Assembly (NCBI RefSeq): GCF_003464165.1
Contig: NZ_QSEK01000002.1
Span: 68,077-132,076 of the forward strand
Length of the DNA stretch: 64,000 nt
Reading direction: 5' to 3'
Origin: Eubacterium sp. AM49-13BH
Lineage (GTDB): Bacteria; Bacillota; Clostridia; Lachnospirales; Lachnospiraceae
The translations under genes were made by a program, and so were the position numbers. The notes below the pieces were generated by a model that ran no database searches, was not told the DNA's origin, and was given only the letters and a program-made list of their open reading frames with translations. Numbering within the stretch: position 1 is the first letter of the stretch; each line of letters opens with the position of its first letter. Shown one piece after another: positions 28,258 to 37,444 of the stretch.

Positions 28258-29388
28258 TTAATTCCAGTAGCCAAGTTCTATACCTTTTAAGTATATAGCT
28301 TTGGCTTTGGAATAATATCCATAAGAGTTAAAATGTGTGAAATCAGCACGAATCTGTTCAGGAAGATTGCCTGTCTGTATATCAATTATATCATTCTCGG
28401 TTGGTGTAAGTCCACAGTCAGATAGTGCATTTTCCATAAGATAAAGTCTGGTGTTAAGGAAATGTTCTCCAAATGCATAATACAGAGCTTGTTCCCATAA
28501 TGTTGCATGAAGTCCTGCATAATTACCATTACTATCGTATACATCCTGATATATGTCAGCTGATTCTCCCGGATTATCAGTATCGCCAACAATTATATAA
28601 TCAGCATAATAGCTGTTATCAATTATATTCTGATATTGTCTTATAAGTTCATCATAATCATTCTCCCAGCCACCATTACTTCCCATCTCAAGAATAAGAA
28701 TATCATTGCGGTGATCATAAGCTGCCTTAGGAATAACCCTTGTCCATGCGTTAATATACATTTCAGTTACAGAATCGTAGTCTGCATCAGAACATATAGA
28801 GATATATAAGCCGTCATCGGCTCTTTCGACATAACATAAAACATCATTAATATATACAGTGTCCGGATATGCGTTATCTTCATATCCATATCCACTGTAA
28901 TCATCCATTTCGATTGTTTCTTCATTTTCATCAACGAATTTTGTATAAGCTGATGAGTGGTCGGTTATATAGATATCACGGTCAGTGTATATAGGAATTC
29001 CGCCAGCACGTAAAGCAATCTGATATGAATCTTCACCGCCTACACCAAAGTTGTAGGTATTGATTGAAGTAAAATATTGCAGAGCAGATGGAGTTGTGTA
29101 GTACGAAATATCAAGAATTTCATCATCTGAATATATATATGCTTCATTACTTCCCGCTCCCTGCATCATGCTATCACCCCAGCATGCTATGCTGCGTTCT
29201 GGGATTTCATCATAGAAGACTTTTTCATTAGTATTATATTCAAGAATAAAATTATCATTATTAGATACTATGTATGTGGACTGAGTGTTGTTTAATGTTA
29301 GCTTAGAATTTTTTCCGGAACATCCTGTTAAGAATAGGCTTAACAATATAGTACTTATATTTAATAAAGCAAAAAGTTTCTTTTTCAT
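28258..29388 (-). CDS. SGNH-type hydrolase-like lipoprotein
   Basis: A 376-residue secreted lipoprotein. The signal peptide ends in LFLTGC, a lipobox with the cysteine near residue 23. SGNH landmarks occur in order: CWGDSMMQG (block I), NFGVGGEDS (block II), LEMGSNGGW (block III) and DFTHFNSYGYYSKA (block V, DxxH). Such enzymes remove ester groups, often from carbohydrates or the cell wall. Being the first gene of a two-component operon is unusual: it may generate or sense the signal for the kinase. A possible promoter with TTGACA at 29440-29435 precedes it. Confidence 0.75.
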   Translation of the reverse strand: MKKKLFALLNISTILLSLFLTGCSGKNSKLTLNNTQSTYIVSNNDNFILEYNTNEKVFYDEIPERSIACWGDSMMQGAGSNEAYIYSDDEILDISYYTTPSALQYFTSINTYNFGVGGEDSYQIALRAGGIPIYTDRDIYITDHSSAYTKFVDENEETIEMDDYSGYGYEDNAYPDTVYINDVLCYVERADDGLYISICSDADYDSVTEMYINAWTRVIPKAAYDHRNDILILEMGSNGGWENDYDELIRQYQNIIDNSYYADYIIVGDTDNPGESADIYQDVYDSNGNYAGLHATLWEQALYYAFGEHFLNTRLYLMENALSDCGLTPTENDIIDIQTGNLPEQIRADFTHFNSYGYYSKAKAIYLKGIELGYWN

Positions 29389-29526
29389 ACGAACTCCTCC
29401 AATCTTATGACTTTATTCTGGCATTACTATAAAATGTCAACCTAAAATTAAATTAAAAAATATTCACTATTTATCAATTAAATGGTAAAATATCAAAGTA
29501 TGTTTAGATAATGGAGGCAGATTATT

Positions 29527-30696
29527 ATGGATTCAACATTAAGAAGAACATGGGCTGAAATAGATATGGATGCACTTGCACACAATTATGAAACATTAAG
29601 AAAGAGAATTGGAGAAAATGTTAAGTTCTTAGGTGTTGTGAAAGCAGACGCTTATGGTCATGGTTCTGTTCAGGTGAGCAGACTTTTACAGGAATTAGGA
29701 GCAGATTATCTTGCTGTCAGCAGTATAGATGAGGCAATAGAATTAAGACATAATTCAATTACAATGCCAATTCTTATACTAGGTCATACACCTAAGGAAG
29801 AGGTTGGGCAGCTTATTAAGAACAATATAACACAGGCTGTCACATGTAAGGCCAAGGCACTTGAATACAGTGAAGAAGCTGTCAGATGTGGTGGTACATT
29901 AAAGATTCACATCAAGGTTGATACAGGTATGTCACGACTTGGTTACCTTTGTGATGGTGATTATTTTGACAGTGGTGTTGAAGGAATATGTGAAGGCTGT
30001 TCACTTCCCGGTCTTGACGCAGAGGGAATATTTACACATTTTGCTGTATCTGATGAATTCGGGGAAGAATGTGAGGCATATACTAAGCATCAGTTTGAAT
30101 TGTTTACAAGCGTAATTGATGCAGTAGAAAAAAAACTAGGGAAAAAATTTAAAATAAGACATTGTGCCAATACTGGTGCTGTTGCCAGATATCCAGAGAC
30201 CTGGCTTGATATGGTAAGACCAGGACTTCTGCTTTATGGTTATGGCGATTTTGCACAGGAACTTGGACTTAAGCCAGTTATGTCTCTTAAGACAACAGTA
30301 AGTACTATTAAGACTTACCCTGCTGGAACAGCTATAAGCTATGGTGGAATATATAAGACTGACAGGAAAACAAGAATGGGAGTCGTTCCTTATGGATATG
30401 CAGATGGATATTTCAGATGCCTTTCTAACAGATATGAGCTTATGACTGAGGAAGGTCCTGTTCCACAGAGAGGCAAGATATGTATGGATATGTGCATGAT
30501 TGATCTTACTGATAAGATGAACGTCGATGTTGGAAGCGAAGTTGAAATATTTGGTAAGGCTAATCCTATTGAGCATATGGCACAGCTGGCAGGAACTATT
30601 CCGTATGAACTTACTTGTGCAGTAAGTAAGCGAGTTCCAAGATTGTACATAAAGAATGGTAAGGTTTACGAGAAAGAATTATTATTACGAGGATAA
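29527..30696 (+). CDS. alr: Alanine racemase
   Basis: A 389-residue PLP enzyme that interconverts L- and D-alanine for peptidoglycan. The cofactor lysine is in VVKADAYGHG (about residue 40) and the catalytic tyrosine in AISYGGIYKTD (about 270). GGAGG lies 9 nt before the ATG. The next gene starts 29 nt later, so alr appears to lead an operon with a TAXI binding protein, gltS and a small protein. That grouping joins D-amino acid supply with glutamate transport, both needed for wall precursors (inference). Confidence 0.93.
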   Translation: MDSTLRRTWAEIDMDALAHNYETLRKRIGENVKFLGVVKADAYGHGSVQVSRLLQELGADYLAVSSIDEAIELRHNSITMPILILGHTPKEEVGQLIKNNITQAVTCKAKALEYSEEAVRCGGTLKIHIKVDTGMSRLGYLCDGDYFDSGVEGICEGCSLPGLDAEGIFTHFAVSDEFGEECEAYTKHQFELFTSVIDAVEKKLGKKFKIRHCANTGAVARYPETWLDMVRPGLLLYGYGDFAQELGLKPVMSLKTTVSTIKTYPAGTAISYGGIYKTDRKTRMGVVPYGYADGYFRCLSNRYELMTEEGPVPQRGKICMDMCMIDLTDKMNVDVGSEVEIFGKANPIEHMAQLAGTIPYELTCAVSKRVPRLYIKNGKVYEKELLLRG

Positions 30697-30724
30697 ATAC
30701 AAATATTAATACGAGGACGAATGA

Positions 30725-31684
30725 ATGAAGAAAATATTATGTGTATTAATGTCATGTATGCTGCTTGTGATTACAGGCTGCAGCGGGCATAGCAAGAACC
30801 TGAAATTTGGTGCAGCTGATATTGGTGGTATGTATTATTCATTTGCAAGCACATTTACACAGCTTGCTGATAAAGAAATAGATGGATATGCATTTGAAAC
30901 AAGGACTACTGCTGGTTCGGTTGCTAATTTAAGACTTATATCTGATGGGTATATCGACCTTGCTATTGTTCAGGCAGATTTGTTAAGTGATGCTTATAAT
31001 GCAACAGGAGCCTTCACTGATAAGAAGTATCAGAAAGGTTATAAGGCAGTTGCGTCTCTTTATACAGAAGCCTGTCAGATTGTTGTAAGAAATGATTCAG
31101 GAATCACAAGTGTTGATGATCTGATTAACAAGACTGTAAGTGTTGGTGCTTCTGAGTCAGGAACCGAAAAGAATGCAGAGCAGATATTAAAGATGAGCGG
31201 TATTGCAGATGAACTTATTAATAAGGTTAATATGGATTATACTGAAGCCGCTGCAAAGCTTAAAAATGGCGACATTGATGCATTTTTCTGTACTGCAGGA
31301 ACAAGAACCGGAGTTATAGAGCAGTTGTCAAAGGAATGTGATATCAGTCTTATAAGTCTTGATGACAAATGTATTGATAAGATGTTATCAGCATATTCCC
31401 TCTGCGAAAAGTACACTATTCCGGCGGGAACTTATCAGGGCCAGGATGCAGCTGTTACTACTATTGGTATTAAGGCAGTTCTGATTGCAAGACAGTCGCT
31501 GTCAGATGATGTTATTAAGAATGTGACTAAGACTTTATATGAGCATGCAGATGACTTCAAGTATGCTACTTCTCTTGACATTACATTCAACGTTAAAGAA
31601 GCTGCTAACGGAGTGGATATTCCATTCCATTCAGGTGCGGCAGATTATTATACAGAGAAAGGCATCAAAGTTTTGACAGAATAA
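30725..31684 (+). CDS. TAXI family solute-binding lipoprotein
   Basis: A 319-residue TAXI (TRAP-associated extracytoplasmic) binding protein. The signal peptide ends LLVITGC (lipid-modified cysteine near residue 19). The mature start FGAADIGGMYYSFASTF and the segment TTAGSVANLRLISDGYIDLAIVQ contain the usual ligand-pocket residues. A known Thermus relative binds glutamate or glutamine. TAXI proteins normally serve fused TRAP permeases; none is present here. Instead a GltS Na+/glutamate symporter follows 46 nt downstream, suggesting an unusual partnership. Confidence 0.85.
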   Translation: MKKILCVLMSCMLLVITGCSGHSKNLKFGAADIGGMYYSFASTFTQLADKEIDGYAFETRTTAGSVANLRLISDGYIDLAIVQADLLSDAYNATGAFTDKKYQKGYKAVASLYTEACQIVVRNDSGITSVDDLINKTVSVGASESGTEKNAEQILKMSGIADELINKVNMDYTEAAAKLKNGDIDAFFCTAGTRTGVIEQLSKECDISLISLDDKCIDKMLSAYSLCEKYTIPAGTYQGQDAAVTTIGIKAVLIARQSLSDDVIKNVTKTLYEHADDFKYATSLDITFNVKEAANGVDIPFHSGAADYYTEKGIKVLTE

Positions 31685-31730
31685 TTAAATCTGTATATCA
31701 GGTTAATGTAATAAAGAATGGAGAAATTTA

Positions 31731-32924
31731 ATGAAAGTTCAGTTAGATATGTATCAGACGCTTGCTATTGCGGTACTTGTACTGCTTCTGGGAAGTTTTT
31801 TACGAAAGAAAATAAGATTTCTTGAAAGATTCTGTATACCGGCTCCAGTTGTTGGAGGTCTGTTATTTGCTATATTTACATGTGTGTGTTATGTAACACA
31901 TATATTAGAGTTCTCATTTGATGATACACTTAAAGAAGTATGCATGGTATTTTTCTTTACATCTGTTGGATTTCAGGCAAATCTTAAGGTACTTAAGAAG
32001 GGTGGAAAATCAATGGTCATATTTTTAGGATTAGTCATTGTTCTTATATTCATACAGAACTGTGTTGCAGTTGGTTTATCAAAGCTGCTTGGACTTGATT
32101 CACTTATTGGCATGTGTACAGGTTCTATTCCTATGGTTGGTGGACATGGTACAGCAGGTGCATTTGGACCGGTCCTTGAAGATTTCAATGTTCAGGGTGC
32201 AACAACAATATGTACTGCTGCTGCTACATTTGGACTTATATTCGGAAGTCTGGTCGGTGGTCCGTTAGGCAAGAGACTGATTGAGAAGAAAGATCTCTTA
32301 TCTACAGCTATTCCTGAGGATGACAGCCTTCTTGTTGAAGATGAGAAGAAGCATGAGAGACATTCAAGAATGTATGCCTCAGCGGTATTCCAGCTTATTC
32401 TTGCTATTGGTTTAGGAACAATCTTTTCATGGGCACTTACCAAGACGGGTCTTACTTTCCCTATATATATAGGTGCTATGATTGCAGCTGCTCTTATGCG
32501 TAATATTGCAGAATATGCAGGACATGGGAAGCTTATTATTCATATGGGTGAAATCAATGACCTTGGTGGTATCTGCTTATCGTTGTTCCTGGGTATGGCG
32601 ATGATTACACTTAAGTTGTGGCAGCTTGCTTCACTTGCTCTTCCACTTGTTATTCTTCTTGGAGCACAGGTCATTGTTATTGTTTTATTTACTTATTTTG
32701 TTGTATTCAATGTTATGGGAAGAGATTACGATTCAGCAGTACTTGTTGCAGGAACATGTGGATTCGGTATGGGAGCTACTCCTAACGCTATGGCTAACAT
32801 GCAGGCTGTATGTGACAAATACGTTCCATCGGTTAAGGCTTATCTTCTTATACCACTTATAGGAAGTCTTTTTGCTGATTTTCTTAACAGTCTTGTTATT
32901 ACATTCTTTATTAATATATTATAA
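31731..32924 (+). CDS. gltS: Sodium/glutamate symporter
   Basis: A 397-residue membrane protein of the GltS (ESS) family. The N-terminal helix region with RFCIPAPVVGGLLFA and the two re-entrant glycine-rich loops (PMVGGHGTAGAFGPV and CGFGMGATPNAMANMQAV) are characteristic. It imports glutamate with Na+. The C-terminus is hydrophobic and complete. It follows the TAXI lipoprotein gene and precedes a small protein gene by 20 nt. Relatives elsewhere can carry other dicarboxylates or D-glutamate, so substrate is assigned from the family only. Confidence 0.9.
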   Translation: MKVQLDMYQTLAIAVLVLLLGSFLRKKIRFLERFCIPAPVVGGLLFAIFTCVCYVTHILEFSFDDTLKEVCMVFFFTSVGFQANLKVLKKGGKSMVIFLGLVIVLIFIQNCVAVGLSKLLGLDSLIGMCTGSIPMVGGHGTAGAFGPVLEDFNVQGATTICTAAATFGLIFGSLVGGPLGKRLIEKKDLLSTAIPEDDSLLVEDEKKHERHSRMYASAVFQLILAIGLGTIFSWALTKTGLTFPIYIGAMIAAALMRNIAEYAGHGKLIIHMGEINDLGGICLSLFLGMAMITLKLWQLASLALPLVILLGAQVIVIVLFTYFVVFNVMGRDYDSAVLVAGTCGFGMGATPNAMANMQAVCDKYVPSVKAYLLIPLIGSLFADFLNSLVITFFINIL

Positions 32925-32944
32925 ATATCGGGGGAGGAAAAGTT

Positions 32945-33169
32945 ATGTTTAATATATTTAAAAAAGTTAAGAATGAAGGTAACATCCGAAGCAAGATTAT
33001 AATCTGTCATATGATAATCTTGCTATTCCAGAGATACATAAGGGGGGATTCCGATGATGAAGATGTTGATATATCTTCTGATATGATTACAGATGATAAC
33101 AGTAATAAGACACATGTGACATATGATAGTGTTGCTGTTCCAGAAGTACATTTTAAGAAAAAGAAATAA
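32945..33169 (+). CDS. Small hypothetical protein with out-of-frame internal repeat
   Basis: A 74-residue frame with a strong GGGGGAGG ribosome binding site, last in the alr-gltS operon. Its C-terminus reads TYDSVAVPEVHFKKKK. Around 33008-33042 the neighbouring frame encodes SYDNLAIPEIHKGG, clearly a second copy of the same motif with similar nucleotides. The two copies cannot both be read in the present frame, so the gene probably has one missing and one extra base in this part (a G-run at 33043-33048 is a candidate). The restored protein would be short, acidic in the middle, and carry two YDxxAxPExH motifs. Function unknown; family not recognised. Confidence 0.55.
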   Translation: MFNIFKKVKNEGNIRSKIIICHMIILLFQRYIRGDSDDEDVDISSDMITDDNSNKTHVTYDSVAVPEVHFKKKK

Positions 33170-33205
33170 CTTAACTAATTGAAAATCTGATTAATATAAT
33201 TCAAA

Positions 33206-33240
33206 AGGGGACTGATGATTGATATCAGCCCCCTTTTGTG
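33206..33240. terminator. Bidirectional terminator after the gltS operon
   Basis: AAAAGGGG-CTGAT pairs with ATCAG-CCCCTTTT across a short loop; it separates convergent gene groups. Confidence 0.85.
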
Positions 33241-33279
33241 ATGTAAATATATTATACTGGAAAGGATATATATGGCAAA

Positions 33280-34590
33280 TTACTGTAAAGTCTTAAATGC
33301 TTCATCAAGATCTTCAATGATATCATCAATATTCTCTGTACCAATTGAAAGTCTGATTGTGTTAGGCTTGATTCCCTGATCAAGAAGCTCAGCCTCGTTG
33401 CACTCTGAATGAGTTGTGCTTGCCGGGTGGATTGCCAATGATTTAACATCGGCAACATTAGCAAGAAGTGAGAATAACTCAAGGTTATCAATAAACTTCT
33501 GTGCTTGGGCAGCGCCGCCCTTGATTTCAAATGTAAAGATTGAACCACCACCGTTAGGGAAGTACTTCTTATAAAGAGCCTGTTGTTCTTCGTTAGTAGA
33601 GATTGAAGGATGGTTTACCTTCTCAACTAATGGCTGATTCTTTAAATACTGAACGACCTTTAATGCGTTCTCTACATGTCTCTCAACTCTGAGTGATAAT
33701 GTTTCAAGTCCCTGAAGGAAGATGAATGAATGAACTGGTGAAATTGTAGCTCCTGTATCACGAAGAAGGATAGCTCTGATATATGTAACGAATGCAGCAG
33801 GTGCTGTATCCTTTGCAAAGCTAACACCGTGGTATGATACATTTGGCTCAACAAGCCATGGGAACTTATCAGCAGCCCCTTCCCAGTCAAATTTACCACT
33901 ATCAACGATTACACCGCCAAGTGTTGTACCATGTCCACCGATGAATTTAGTAGCTGAATGGATAACGATATCTGCACCGTATTCAATAGGTCTTACAAGG
34001 TAAGGCGTTGCAAATGTGTTATCAACAACAAGTGGAATGTTGTGTGAATGTGCAATCTTAGCAATTCTTTCAATATCAACAACTTCTGAATTAGGATTTC
34101 CAAGTGTTTCAATCTGAACAGCCTTAGTATTAGGCTTAATAGCTGCTTCAATAGCGTCATAATCAAAAGGATCTACGAATGTAGCTTCAATTCCGTAATC
34201 TGGAAGTGTATGTGCAAGAAGATTATATGTTCCACCGTAGATATTCTTAGCTGCTACGATGTGGTCTCCTGCATGAGCAAGTGCCTGAAAAGCATAAGCT
34301 AAAGCTGCTGCACCAGAACCAACAGCAAGTGCTGCTACACCACCTTCAAGTGCTGCGATTCTTTTTTCAAATACATCCTCTGTTGGATTAGTAAGACGTC
34401 CGTAGATGTTACCTGCATCCTTAAGACCAAATCTGTCAGCAGCATGCTGGCTGTTATGGAATACATATGATGAAGTAAGGTAAATAGGTACTGCTCTAGC
34501 ATCTGTTACCGGATCAGGCTGTTCCTGTCCTACATGAAGCTGTAATGTTTCAAACTTTAAATTTCTTTCTGAGTAAGATTTCTTTGCCAT
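33280..34590 (-). CDS. metY: O-acetylhomoserine sulfhydrylase
   Basis: A 436-residue PLP enzyme of the Cys/Met metabolism family, at the length typical of O-acetylhomoserine aminocarboxypropyltransferase. The cofactor lysine is in HSATKFIGGHGTT, the phosphate-binding GSGAAALAYAFQAL and VVDNTFATPYLVRP are intact. It makes homocysteine from O-acetylhomoserine and sulfide. AAGGATGG lies upstream of the ATG. It has its own promoter and no SAM or T-box leader that I can see. The mnmA-nifS operon ends some 560 nt upstream, placing sulfur genes side by side. Confidence 0.9.
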   Translation of the reverse strand: MAKKSYSERNLKFETLQLHVGQEQPDPVTDARAVPIYLTSSYVFHNSQHAADRFGLKDAGNIYGRLTNPTEDVFEKRIAALEGGVAALAVGSGAAALAYAFQALAHAGDHIVAAKNIYGGTYNLLAHTLPDYGIEATFVDPFDYDAIEAAIKPNTKAVQIETLGNPNSEVVDIERIAKIAHSHNIPLVVDNTFATPYLVRPIEYGADIVIHSATKFIGGHGTTLGGVIVDSGKFDWEGAADKFPWLVEPNVSYHGVSFAKDTAPAAFVTYIRAILLRDTGATISPVHSFIFLQGLETLSLRVERHVENALKVVQYLKNQPLVEKVNHPSISTNEEQQALYKKYFPNGGGSIFTFEIKGGAAQAQKFIDNLELFSLLANVADVKSLAIHPASTTHSECNEAELLDQGIKPNTIRLSIGTENIDDIIEDLDEAFKTLQ

Positions 34591-34651
34591 AATTAATTAC
34601 CATCCTTTTTAATTTATTTCAAAAATGTATTGCTTTCTTGATGTTGATGAT

Positions 34652-34686
34652 AATATAAACCCTTATCCCTACTATGTCAATAGGTA
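34652..34686 (-). promoter_or_regulatory. metY promoter with overlapping inverted repeat
   Basis: On the minus strand TTGACA (34680-34675) and TATATT (34657-34652) are 17 nt apart. CCTATTGACATAGTAGG overlaps the -35 and is an imperfect inverted repeat that shares its half-site with the hairpin array upstream, suggesting an operator. Confidence 0.65.
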
Positions 34687-34796
34687 TATATGATTTTTTT
34701 GAAATTATTTTTTAATGCGTGTCGGTTGTGCTTTGGGATGTGTATTGGAATTGATTGTTAATACTTATTGGGGAGGTGTATTGTATGAATCTTGCC

Positions 34797-35084
34797 AGAA
34801 ACCTACTAAAGTCTGATTAGACAATAAAATAGTGGGTTTTTATTGCATGAATTAATCTTTGATTATTGGCAGAAACCTACTAGAATGGATGTTAATACAT
34901 ATTTCGTAGGTTATTTTGATGAAAAAGTGTTGCAAATGTGTTGATAAAACAGCTTGGATAGCGAAAAAGACCTACTAAGATATATAAATAAATTGTATGA
35001 GTAGGTCTTTATGCTACCCGACAGGAACAACAGCTGTAATAAAGACCTACCAAATTAAGAATTTATAGTTGGTTAGTAGGTATT
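34797..35084. repeat. Array of four imperfect hairpins with CCTACTA/TAGTAGG stems (array B)
   Basis: Four inverted repeats of about 42-46 nt lie at 34797-34841, 34871-34912, 34966-35010 and 35041-35084. Left arms read AGAAACCTACTA or AAAGACCTACYA, right arms are their complement, and loops are unrelated. Starts are about 74, 95 and 75 nt apart. Each has A-run/T-run flanks, so each could end transcription in either direction. The array fills most of the 566-nt gap between nifS and metY. No gene is supported there. Confidence 0.75.
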
Positions 35085-35156
35085 CCAAATTATTAATGCT
35101 AACTAAGTTGTTATCCATTATCCTTGAAGTTTACCTAGGCAGTTTATCTGCGTAGT

Positions 35157-36350
35157 TTATCCACGCAGCCTCGCAACAGCAGCTTTCAATGCATCTATTG
35201 CATAGTCAGCATCTTCCCTGGTTAAATCCTTATCTATGCTTAATCTTAAAGCTCCTTTAGCTTCATCGCTGTTTCGTCCGATAGCAAGAAGTACATGTGA
35301 AGGGTCTATTGAGCCTGCAGCACATGCTGAACCACTGGATGCACATATGCCGTTCATGTCAAGCATAATAAGTAAAGAATCACCCGAAACATCTTTAAAG
35401 CAGAAATGCATATTAGACGGAAGACGTTTAAGGCTGCCCGCGGGCGAACAACAACATGCCGAAACAGCATTAGCATCAATACAAGGTCCATCAAAAGTAA
35501 CGTCAGGAATCTCACCAAGAATTCTGTCAACAATATAATTACGCATATTAATAATTGTATGTGTATCTTTATCAAGTGTACCTAAGGCAAGCTTTACAGC
35601 CTGACCCATGCCGACAATGCCTGGAACATTGCTTGTTCCAGCGCGTCTTGCACGCTCTTGTGCCCCGCCATGGATGAAAGGCTCTAACTTAGCGGTATTC
35701 TTCATGTACATGAAACCGACGCCTTTAGGACCATGGAACTTGTGTCCGCTTGCACTTAACAGGTCAATATTCATCTCTGTGACATTAATTGGGACATGAC
35801 ACATAGCCTGAACTGCATCAGTGTGAAAAAGAATGCCATGCTTATGTGCAATCTCACCTATTTCACAGACAGGTTCAATTGTTCCGATTTCATTGTTGGC
35901 AAACATAACACTTATAAGAATTGTTTTGTCAGTGATTGCATTCTCGACATCTTCTAATGAAACAAATCCCTCACTGTCAACATCAAGGTAAGTTACCTCG
36001 AATCCATTCTTTTCAAGATATGCACATGTATTAAGAATTGCATGATGCTCTATCTTAGTTGTTATTATGTGGTTTCCTTTATCTCTAAGGCCGAATGCAG
36101 CAGACTTTAAAGCCCAGTTATCAGACTCGCTTCCACCGCCTGTAAAATATATTTCATTGCTTTTTGCAGCTCCAATACTGTCAGCTATAATTTCCCTTGC
36201 ATCTTCAATAGCCATCTTGCTTTTCTGGGCAAAATTATATACAGAAGAAGGATTGCCGTAATATTCAGTAAAGAATGGAAGCATTGCAGACACAACCTCT
36301 GGTGCGGTTGATGTAGTTGCTGCGTTATCCATATATATAAGTTTTTCCAT
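35157..36350 (-). CDS. nifS: Cysteine desulfurase
   Basis: A 397-residue PLP-dependent desulfurase of the NifS/IscS group. The cofactor lysine is in SASGHKFHGPKG and the persulfide cysteine in SSGSACAAGS. It moves sulfur from cysteine to acceptors. It starts 18 nt after mnmA, which needs exactly such a donor to thiolate tRNA, so this copy is probably dedicated to that step; no iscU-like scaffold adjoins it. A small CTGCGT/ACGCAG hairpin overlaps its stop codon, ahead of hairpin array B. Confidence 0.9.
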   Translation of the reverse strand: MEKLIYMDNAATTSTAPEVVSAMLPFFTEYYGNPSSVYNFAQKSKMAIEDAREIIADSIGAAKSNEIYFTGGGSESDNWALKSAAFGLRDKGNHIITTKIEHHAILNTCAYLEKNGFEVTYLDVDSEGFVSLEDVENAITDKTILISVMFANNEIGTIEPVCEIGEIAHKHGILFHTDAVQAMCHVPINVTEMNIDLLSASGHKFHGPKGVGFMYMKNTAKLEPFIHGGAQERARRAGTSNVPGIVGMGQAVKLALGTLDKDTHTIINMRNYIVDRILGEIPDVTFDGPCIDANAVSACCCSPAGSLKRLPSNMHFCFKDVSGDSLLIMLDMNGICASSGSACAAGSIDPSHVLLAIGRNSDEAKGALRLSIDKDLTREDADYAIDALKAAVARLRG

Positions 36351-36367
36351 AATATTGTCCTTATTAA

Positions 36368-37435
36368 TTAAATAATAGTTCCGCCGCCAAGTACATTGTC
36401 CCCATCATATAATACAAGCGCCTGACCTGGTGTTACGGCACGAACAGGCTCGTCAAATGTACACTCAAGAGTATTTTCATCAAACATTCTTATAGTACAC
36501 ATAGCACCCTCATGGCTGTAACGGATTTTACCTTTGGCACGCATTTCACCTTCAAGTGAAGGTATCGACATGAAATTAAGGTTGTTAGCGTAAAGCTTAG
36601 GTGAGAACACATCTGAATTATCACCGATTACAACCTCGTTGGTTTCAGGGCGTATAGCAACAACAAATGCCGGCTTTCCAAGAGCAAGTCCAAGACCTTT
36701 TCTCTGACCAACTGTGTAGTGTATGATACCCTGATGTCTTCCAATTACATTGCCATTGACGTCAATGAAATTACCGGGAACAGAAGTATAGCCTGTTTCA
36801 CGTGTTATAAAGCTTGCATAGTCATTATCAGGAATAAAGCATATTTCCATACTGTCAGGCTTCTTGGCAACAGTGATACCAATCTTAGATGCAATTTCAC
36901 GGACCTGATCCTTAGTATAATCACCAATAGGAAGAAGTGTGTGTGATAACTGTTCTTGTGTAAGATTATAAAGGGCGTAGGTCTGGTCTTTCCTGGCAGT
37001 TACTGAATTGCATATAGTGTATCTGCCATTAGGAAGCTGGTGGATTCTTGCATAGTGTCCTGTTGCAATGTAATCTGCTCCTATTTCAAGACTTCTCTTA
37101 AGAAGAGATTCCCACTTTACATAACGGTTGCAGGCGATACATGGATTAGGTGTACGGCCTTTTTTATATTCGTCAACAAAATAGTCGATTACATTACATT
37201 TGAACTCATTCTTAAAATTCATTACATAATATGGGATGTCAAGCTGACCTGCAACACGCCTTGCATCATCAACAGCACTGATACCGCAACAGCCGTTCTC
37301 AGCGGCTTCTATTGCATCGTCCTGCCATATCTGCATAGTCACACCTATTACATCATAGCCCTGTTCCTTTAATAGATAAGCGGCAACAGAGGAATCAACG
37401 CCCCCTGACATGCCGACAACAACTTTTTTCTTCAT
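36368..37435 (-). CDS. mnmA: tRNA-specific 2-thiouridylase
   Basis: A 355-residue MnmA with the PP-loop GMSGGVDSSVAAYLL at the start, the first catalytic cysteine in NPCIACNRYVKW and the second in SMEICFIPD. It adds sulfur to U34 of tRNAs for Lys, Glu and Gln. It lies between a thiE-HAD fusion gene (ends 10 nt upstream) and nifS (18 nt downstream), so sulfur delivery and thiamine synthesis are transcribed together. Confidence 0.94.
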   Translation of the reverse strand: MKKKVVVGMSGGVDSSVAAYLLKEQGYDVIGVTMQIWQDDAIEAAENGCCGISAVDDARRVAGQLDIPYYVMNFKNEFKCNVIDYFVDEYKKGRTPNPCIACNRYVKWESLLKRSLEIGADYIATGHYARIHQLPNGRYTICNSVTARKDQTYALYNLTQEQLSHTLLPIGDYTKDQVREIASKIGITVAKKPDSMEICFIPDNDYASFITRETGYTSVPGNFIDVNGNVIGRHQGIIHYTVGQRKGLGLALGKPAFVVAIRPETNEVVIGDNSDVFSPKLYANNLNFMSIPSLEGEMRAKGKIRYSHEGAMCTIRMFDENTLECTFDEPVRAVTPGQALVLYDGDNVLGGGTII

Positions 37436-37444
37436 TACTAATCC

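Noticed and set aside
34591..34800. SAM riboswitch or T-box in front of metY
   Set aside because: I found no S-box or T-box hallmarks; the leader is short, with a plain promoter about 60 nt from the start.
34797..35084. CRISPR array
   Set aside because: Units are hairpins with variable stems, spacing is irregular, only short stem tips are shared, and no cas genes are present.
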